From NCBI GenBank assembly GCA_036172665.1, contig CM069875.1:23157806-23221805 (forward strand): a stretch of DNA of 64,000 bases. The letters run 5' to 3'. The first letter of the stretch is position 1; each line of letters opens with the position of its first letter. Position numbers and translations under genes: made by a program. Below the pieces are notes generated by a model that worked only from the letters and a program-made list of their open reading frames with translations, was not told the origin of the DNA and did not search any database. Source of the stretch: Prosopocoilus inquinatus (Eukaryota; Arthropoda; Insecta; Coleoptera; Lucanidae). Positions 56,935 through 64,000 of the stretch are shown here, in pieces.

Positions 56935-57060
56935 ACACTATTATCCAACACCTGTTTATTCTGAAGTCATAATAATGCCGATTTTGAATATATTATGAGT
57001 AAAACTGGGATTATATGCAAGCCGAAATGAAGAAAATATGCGCATATACCGGGTAGAAAG
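56935..57060 (+). repeat. Dispersed repeat, inverted relative to 63250-63375
   Basis: GAAGTCATAATAATGCCGAT and CTGGGATTATATGCAA match the reverse complement of the segment at 63.3 kb (TTGCATATAATCCCAG, ATCGGTATTATTATGACTTC), where an extra ~50 bp lies between the two blocks. Confidence 0.6.
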
Positions 57061-57249
57061 TTTCAAACCCGAACATAGCTAACTTCCATAGAAAACTACG
57101 TTTTTGTGTATTACTGCTCATCATTCAAAGATACAAAAAGGAAAGAAAAAATTACGGGCAATATTATCCTATTAAAATTATTCGTAAATAATAGTAATTT
57201 CGGAATATAAATAAATTTTCAATTTTCGAACTAAAAATTTAGTCGCCTA

Positions 57250-57327
57250 AGGCCATTTTTATAATCAGACTTTAAGGAACTAATGGCCGTTCTCATAATC
57301 AGACTTTAAGGAAGCTTTAATTTAAAG
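57250..57327. mobile_element. Left end of the inverted-repeat element that hosts the LINE
   Basis: GGCCGTTCTCATAATCAGAC and the following TTTAAGGAAGCTTTAATTTA are the inverted copy of 60945-60990. The outermost ~40 bp are present twice in tandem (57250 and 57283). Confidence 0.7.
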
Positions 57328-57433
57328 TGAGTGAGTGAGTGAGTGATGCTTTATTATCCATATTATACAGTACAAAAACACAAATATAATATAATCGGAC
57401 TCGTCAGTGTATATATGCATATATAAATGTAAA

Positions 57434-60228
57434 TTAACTATTAATTTTTAAGTCGTAAAATTCATTTACAGAGTAAATGCAATTTTTTAACAGCAAGGTC
57501 TTAAGCTTTGTTTTGAAAGTGTTTATACTACATTTATGAAATTCGCCATCCAACGTCACCAGTTTGTTGTAGAGTTTTGGTCCGATGTAATTGGGGTTCT
57601 GTTGGCCTGCCGTAAGTCTTGAAAATGGAACTTGTATTTCGTTGTTTGTTCTTGTATTGTACTGATGTAAATCTGACCTTTTTGGTTGTCTGGATTTTTT
57701 TCTCGTGAATATAATCAGAGAATACACATACAAAGCAGGAAAAGGTAATATTTCTAAAGCTTTGAACAATTCCCTACACGATGTTTGTAGTGGTACTCCC
57801 ATCATTAGTCTTATGACTTTCTTTTGCATTGCGAACACTTTGTGTCTTCCACTTGCCGCACCCCAGAATATCAGTCCATAACTCATTACTGACTGTACTA
57901 GTCCAAAGTACATAAGTTTTAGGACATGTGTCGATACTGTGGGTTGGATATTGTGAATCATATAGCACGCGGTGCTAATTCTTGGTAGAATGTGCTCGAT
58001 GTGAGAATTCCATGTCAGTTTTTGGTCCAAATATACACCGAGAAATTTTGTCGTTTCTACGCACTCTATCGATTTATTTTCGATTTTCAGTAGTACCGAT
58101 GAGTCAACTGTTTTGTTTTTTATGCAGAAATCTACCACCGTTGATTTTTCGGCGTTGAGCACAATTCCGTTTCGCTTACACCATTGTATCACTCCATAAA
58201 TACAACTTCTTGCTTCGGCGATTCGATTTTGTAAATTTCCGTCGATTATCACGTTAAAGTCGTCCGCGTACAGTACTGCTTTTCCGTTTTCGGTGATTGT
58301 TTGCGGAAGATCGTTAATGAAGCAGTTGAATAATGTGGGGGATATGCACGAACCTTGTGGCACTCCTTTTCTAATAATTTGGTCTGACGATCTATTGCCA
58401 TTGATTTCAACTATTTGTACACGATCTGCGAGGTACGTCTTGATCCAGCTTCCGGCGGTTCCTCTTACACCCATTTGTTCTAACTTCTCGGTAAGTAGAT
58501 GGTGGTCTATGGTGTCAAAGGCGCGGCTCATGTCAAAGAATAAACCGAGGGGTTGTTTTTTGTCGTTGAGGTTTTCGTGTATGAAGTCAATGGCATCCTC
58601 CAAGGCTGTTTGTGTTGATCGATTTTGTCTGAATCCGTTTTGTGTGTGAGTTAACAGATCGTTTTTTTCCAGGAAGGAATTTAATCGAGAGTTAAAACAG
58701 CTATCAAATATTTTTGCTATTTGACTTTGCAAGGCTACGGGTCTGTAGTTTTTTACTTCTGTTATTTTTCCTTTTTTTAACACTGGTGTTGATTTTTGAC
58801 GTTTTCAGCTGGTCTGGATATGTTCCTTCTACGAAGCTCTTATTAATGATGGTTACCAGGGGTTTTGCGAGGTCTTTATGCACGCGTAGTAGCACTGTTC
58901 CCGGTAGTTCGTCTATTCCTGACGATCTTTTTTTCCAGGTTTTTTTCATAGTTTTAATAATTTCTGTGGTGTCCGTTGGATTTAAATAGAGGGATGTTGG
59001 ATTCCTTTCAATATTTGGTTCTTTTGATAATGGTGTTGGGCTGTTGTTTGCAACGTCGGCAAAGTATTCGTTAAATGTATTACAGACATCTAGCATGATG
59101 CTTTTCTCACTGCCACTCGTATCATTTATTTCATTAATTTTAAATCTGATTTTTTGAGGTTGGTTTTCTTTAATGATGTTCTAACATTCTTTATTTTTGT
59201 TAGTTGCCATCATAATACGGTTGTCGTGATATCTTGTCTTAGTGAGCTGGATAATTGTTTCATAGTAAGCTTTAAACTCGATATATCTTGCATTATAATA
59301 ATCACTTTTTAATCTTTTGTTGAGTACATGCATTTCTTTTAACAAATGCGATGCTTCAATAATTTCTTTCGTTATTCACATATCTCTTGTTTTTTTAACT
59401 GGTTTATGACGTATTAGTGGAAATTTTTTTTCGAATACTTCTTTTAATTTCTTATAGAATGCATTAAATAGTTCATTGGTGGAGGAGACGTCTGTAAGTA
59501 TCTCATTCCAATTTGTACCTGATATGTCTTGTTGGAACCTTTGAATATTAAGTTCGCTATATATTCTTCGCATCGTGTCTTCCATTACAAGGGGTTGATA
59601 TTCTATTTCGGCGATTTGGAAGGTGTGATCGGAAAAATATGAGTCGTGAACAGAAGGCTCTCTAAATGGTCTATCTGTAAATATGTTGTCGATACACGTC
59701 CCACCCCTGCTTGTGATTCTTGTAAGTTCGTATATTTTTATGTTATATTCGAGTAACAAATTTAGTAGTGAGTTGGAGCTTTTGCTGCTTACGAGTAGAT
59801 CGACATTAACATCCCCGCATATAATATGTACGTTACCCGGTTTGTATATTTTCTCCAATGTCATGTTTCAATTTTTCCAGAAACAAATCAAGGTCCGATC
59901 CTGGAGATCTATACACTGCGCAAATCGTTATTTTCCCGACTAAGGTTAGTTGGCATTCGACCGCGCACATTTCGAAAGTTTTTTCTTCGCAAATTATACA
60001 GTTCACGGCTTCAAATTTAATATTGTTCTTACCTATAATGCAAACCCCGCCACCTTTACTGCGAGTTCGGCAGTAGGCACTAATTACACGATAGTTATTA
60101 AAACTTAAAGTGTTAATGTCATCACTTTGAAAATGTTCGTTCAAACAAAGCACATCTATATTATATTTTTGTAATATCACCTTAAGTTTGTCAACTTTTT
60201 TTGTTAAACTTTGTATGTTAAAGTTCAT
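57434..60228 (-). pseudogene. LINE ORF2: AP endonuclease and reverse transcriptase
   Basis: Starts at the ATG 60228-60226, sharing one base with the ORF1 stop (TAATG). Endonuclease: MNFNIQSL, the NEHF Glu, YRSPGSD, the GDVNVD motif after a frameshift near 59870, IDNIFTD and SDHTFQ. Then a linker with two stops (about 59376 and 59180). RT: NYRPVALQSQIAKIFD, GFRQNRSTQTAL, FFDMSRAFDTIDH, GVPQGSCISPTLF, YADD at about 58259-58270, and KFLGVYLD. A single-base shift in an A run near 58800 separates the linker from RT. The RT frame itself (57434-58783) is still fully open, 449 codons. Confidence 0.92.
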
Positions 60229-60740
60229 TATGCGGAAATAGTGGGTTGAGTTTTCTTTTTCCCTAAAAAAGAGGTGCTTGTTTTCTTGAAGTAATACCTT
60301 GTTAATAACGTGCCCCGTGGCCACAGGTCCGGATTCATTATTTTGTCCTTCGCGTCAAATGGTGCACGAATTTTAAACGAACTCATGCTTTCACTGTTTT
60401 TGAGTTTCAGTTTTTCACTGTCAATTTCACAAATGTTTCGTAGATGTGTTTTAATGTCATCTTCGGTTGTATTTTTATGCAATTTTGTAACGAAGATCCA
60501 CGCACTTTTTTCTGTTGCTTTCAGAGCGTTTAATTTACCGTCGTATCTGCCTTCGATAAAATCGTTTTGTTTACGTTTTTTGTTACTTACCCGTACGTGT
60601 GTACGTTCGTTGCTTTTGTTTACTTCGGCTGGCGATTCTAATGTATCTATTCTCCGTGGCGGCGTTGTTGTCTTCTCTATTGGGCTGTTGTCATTTTCTT
60701 TGTTTTGATTGTCGTTAATTAGTATTTCCTCAAATGATCA
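60228..60740 (-). pseudogene. LINE ORF1, C-terminal part
   Basis: An open frame of about 170 codons ending at the TAA 60230-60228. Contains SAWIFVTKLHKNTTEDDIKT and SFKIRAPF followed by DLWPRGT, the conserved C-terminal region of insect LINE ORF1 proteins (nucleic-acid-binding). The N-terminal half is missing through 5' truncation. Confidence 0.8.
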
Positions 60741-60745
60741 CTTCA

Positions 60746-60990
60746 AGTCACTTCAAGAATAGGAAAACAAATGTATTTTTTTAAATTTAACGTTACTTTA
60801 ACCTAAAAAAATAACTTTAAAATGTAACTTTAAATTTAAAGTTACTTTAACCTACAAAAATACATTTTCATAATGGGACTTCTTTAAATTTAAAGTTACT
60901 TTACCTTAAAAAAAATATATTTGTTTCCCTGTTCTTAAAGTGACTTTAAATTAAAGCTTCCTTAAAGTCTGATTATGAAAACGGCCATCA
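60746..60990. mobile_element. Right part of the inverted-repeat element hosting the LINE
   Basis: Internal repeats of TTAAATTTAAAGTTACTTTA and the terminus CTTCCTTAAAGTCTGATTAT then GAAAACGGCC match the left end at 57283-57327 in inverted orientation. Together the two pieces make a ~290-bp foldback element split by the LINE. Confidence 0.7.
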
Positions 60991-63249
60991 ATATATTTTT
61001 CAGATTAAAGTAACTTTAAATTTAAAGTCCTATTATGAAATCAGCCCTCAGTTTGTCAGATTTGAAACATCTAATCATACTTCCACTTAACAATAGCTTT
61101 AATTTTCTCTTCCAATTAGTACCATTACCACTTTTGTATCTTTAAATGGCAAGCAGTATATGCATGCTTTTGGGCTAAAATATGCCCTAAGATATGCACG
61201 AATATGCACAAATATACTTTGACACCAGCAAAAAGAAAAAACATAAACTTTACAAATTTATTTATTGAGAATAAAAACAGAGATACTAGTTTTTTTTTGT
61301 TTTACATTATTTGGATGGATCTGAATCGATTCAAAAGAATTTACGGGATCGTTTCGTTCAAGATCAGTTAACCCCACCAATAATTAGACTGTTATTGCAA
61401 AAAATTCAAAACGATTCAAATTGATATTGTGTATCAATTTGAAAAAAAAATGCAAAGCGAATGCAGCAGCAACTAAAAGGAAATCTGTTTGCTCAGCCTG
61501 TATATCGAAGAGACTACTACTAAGCATGAATAAAATCTACACAGAATACTATCTAATGCCATATATTTAATTTCTTGTATTAATTCTGCAATTAAAATAA
61601 TAACTTATTAATAAAAGTAATCCTGTACATACAGTAATGTTGTCACGAAAAAAAGTAAAAGGGGTTATTTTAAAGTCTCTGGTTAGTTTAATTCGGTCAT
61701 GACTGACAAGTCAAGTTAAATAGTCTGTTAACTTAAGTTTTACATTTACGTCTCCAACATATCACGGTCAAAAGAGAGTTTAAATGTCTGTCACGGATAA
61801 GAGAGAAAGGTTTACGTTTTACAAAAATTATAACTAAGTTCGCTAAGTTACTATTTAATGATTCGATTAAATTAAAATTAAGATTAAGATTAAATTAGAT
61901 CTAAATTATAATATTAAAATTAATTGTCTTTACACTAATCAACTCAAACACATTAATGTTAAACTAAACTATTGGTTCTCCCTTGACATAACATTACCGC
62001 CATAAAATAATCAAAGCTTCTTACGTTACCATGAATGTGCTTTTGACGCTTCATCCAAAATCACGAATTCACTAATTCACCGACTAACTGCGGCGTACTG
62101 AATTCATTACTAATCGCTGATAGAGTACTTACAAACTGACTGTTACTGACTTAACTGCCTCCATTGATTTTACAAATTTCCCTTTTTATACTATCTGTGC
62201 AGGATGTAACAAAGTGCATTTCTAAAGGCTTGGATTCAAAGATCGATGTAAAAAAATGGTCAACATCTCGTCTAACACATTTAATGAGTGATCACGTTAA
62301 TTGTTTTGAAAATGTAATACGATCTGATATGTAGCATTCTTAAGTAAGTTCAAACAACTTGGTTTTCATTTCTCAGCATGGAATACCCTCTATTAAAACG
62401 TTAATTTTGCATAAGTTCCATCGACCGAAAAAAACATTGATCTGCGAACTAAGCAGACGTCAGGAATTCATGATTTCCAATGATAGGCGATTAAGCGTGT
62501 GTCGATGACCGCACTTGTAAAATGCTAACTAAATAAATTTGTCAATTAAACCTAAACATACGCGCGTTAAATTTTGTTTAACTCCTAATGTAAAGAGCGA
62601 AATTAGATAATAATATTCCAAACATGACAATATACACTACAGGTAACAAACACACCTATAGATTCAAGTAGAGAGACGAAGTGAGAACCGTCTGTCGAAG
62701 AAGCAATAGCTTTTGTATTGCAACATATTTTTGCAGAGATATGCACTAATATGCATTTTTTCACTAAATATTCTCAGAAAAAGTAACATTTTTTCCATAT
62801 ACACTGTGTTCACATTTCGATCCTCACCATTGGCATCTCGGTTATTAGAAGACATAAATAATAAAAATAAAAATTTTTCGGGTATGTCATACATCGTTGA
62901 AAAGCTCTTTTTAAAGAGTATCTCATCAAAAATCTAATATGGGTGTCGTATGAAAAACAAAAGTTAGCCCTAATAACTTGAAAACAAGTGACAATCGGAG
63001 GTTTGTTTCTGTTTGCATCAAACACTTTGTCTTAAAAAAGTGTCTGAACAATGTAAACGTTTAGAAGGTGTTATCGAGTTATTGAGGAATATTGAAATCA
63101 TCAAATTTTAGTTTTCTTAAATTATCTTAAAATTTTAAAAAGTTATGGTGAATTTGAAATGAGATTTGTTGCAAGCATTGAATTCTGCAAAACATTCCCC
63201 ATTTAACCGTTGCTCGTGAGCATCAAAATGTGGACACAGTGTATGTCAT
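60991..63249. other. AT-rich intergenic DNA, no recognised gene
   Basis: Short ORFs only, without family resemblance. TATGCACNAATATGCA words occur at 61190-61215 and 62740-62756. Confidence 0.4.
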
Positions 63250-63375
63250 AGAAACAAATATGCAATTTGCATATAATCCCAGTTCTAATTATGAGGTCTA
63301 TAAAACACTAGTGGAATTATGAAGTCATAATTAAACTGTTATTCAAAATCGGTATTATTATGACTTCATGCTGGA
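63250..63375 (-). repeat. Dispersed repeat, second copy of 56935-57060
   Basis: Matches in inverted orientation as described for the first copy. Confidence 0.6.
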
Positions 63376-63386
63376 TAAAACTATGT

Positions 63387-63510
63387 ATTACACTCGTGTC
63401 TTAACAGCTAATAAGTCACTCAAGAAAAATTAGCCCACTCGAGCGAGCTCTGCTGGGTAAATTTTCCTTTTGTGACTTATTTGCCTTATAAGACACTTGT
63501 ATAATAAATA
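63387..63510. mobile_element. Small foldback MITE
   Basis: ACTCGTGTCTTAACAGCTAA then TAAGTCACTCAAGAAAAATT at the left is inverted at the right (AATTTTCCTTTTGTGACTTA then TTTGCCTTATAAGACACTTG). A ~25-nt centre separates the arms. Confidence 0.7.
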
Positions 63511-64000
63511 ATATTAAAGAGCTATTAATATTACAAGTTGAAATTATTAACGGGCAAAGAAGAATCGAGTAGGTCAAAGTTAATAATTAATTCCTCAACA
63601 TTTTAGATGACAGTGAATAATTTCTTTCTGACGTTAACCTGCTCGATCAATATTTATTCATTAAAAATTTCAACTTTTCATCTTAAAATAATTAAACTAA
63701 TAATGCACCTGTTATTCTGGGAGTGTGTAATTCGTAATAAATTGTGTAATCGATTATTAGAAACTAAAATTTCCTTAAAATTTTAGTCAGAACATAAGCT
63801 AACATGAGATAAAATCTTTACCACATAAAACCCTATAGCCATATTTAAAAAAAAGCACTATATTTTGCGAGATGAATCAAATAACTCAAAATTATGCGCT
63901 CCGAATGAGTAAGTTTGGAAATAAAAATTTAAGAAAGAAAAAGACATAATTCAGAACAATTTCTAATAAAATAAAATATTTTAGAGAAATATATTACATA

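Larger units (their letters stand above)
57328..60745 (-). mobile_element. Non-LTR retrotransposon (APE-type, CR1/Jockey-like), degenerate
   Basis: Minus-strand order: partial ORF1 (60740-60228), ORF2 endonuclease and RT (60228-57434), a short 3' UTR, and a 3' tail of CACT repeats (57328-57350). The 5' end is truncated within ORF1. It is nested in a MITE-like element. Frameshifts near 59870 and 58800 and stops in 59100-59400 inactivate it. The clade assignment is by general resemblance only. Confidence 0.88.

Noticed and set aside
1..64000. CRISPR array, rRNA or bacterial operon
   Set aside because: No regularly spaced identical repeats, no rRNA-like segment and no close-packed prokaryotic genes were seen.

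Overview
The window is AT-rich, intron-containing nuclear DNA from an insect (a beetle is my guess, not provable here). The evidence is the gene content (a mu-crystallin/ketimine reductase, an ANKMY1-like protein, a tandem pair of arylalkylamine N-acetyltransferase-like genes) and a dense layer of insect-type mobile elements. There are no bacterial operons, rRNA genes or CRISPR arrays.

Host genes. (1) A five-exon ketimine reductase mu-crystallin gene on the minus strand (7169-13952), with a 5.5 kb first coding intron. (2) A small two-coding-exon gene of unknown function on the plus strand (26488-29952). It lies downstream of two duplicated promoter-like modules (about 23.7-24.8 kb) carrying near-perfect heat-shock elements, a TATA or TATA-like box and a conserved non-coding first exon with a splice donor. 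A degenerate ~115-bp tandem repeat, rich in HSE-like motifs, fills most of the gap. (3) A 5.4 kb intronless ORF (37637-43087) for a MORN-ankyrin-MYND protein of ANKMY1 type with a lysine-rich tail of 53-residue repeats. (4) Two tandem GNAT genes (51693-52460 and 55396-56169) of insect aaNAT-like type.

Mobile elements. A 6.57 kb Ty3/Gypsy LTR retrotransposon (16505-23073, minus) is inactivated by stops and frameshifts. Its pol carries, downstream of integrase, a TARG1/OARD1-like macro domain and a CCCH zinc finger, and its Gag has a SAP-like N-terminus and an 11-residue-repeat coiled coil. A degenerate APE-type non-LTR retrotransposon (about 57.3-60.7 kb, minus) is nested in an inverted-repeat element. 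There are two hAT-type elements, Tc1/mariner relics, a tRNA-derived SINE and many foldback MITEs.

Most interesting: five dispersed copies of a ~315-bp element (about 0.8, 36.0, 36.9, 43.7 and 50.85 kb) each encode a type I hammerhead self-cleaving ribozyme. CUGANGA and GAA cores, stem II and a two-part stem I are recognisable, with a compensatory change between copies. Two copies are flanked by exact 12-bp target-site duplications and share the same 3' end, so they moved as retroelements, probably as non-autonomous Penelope-like or retrozyme-type elements. No reverse transcriptase that could mobilise them is visible in the window.
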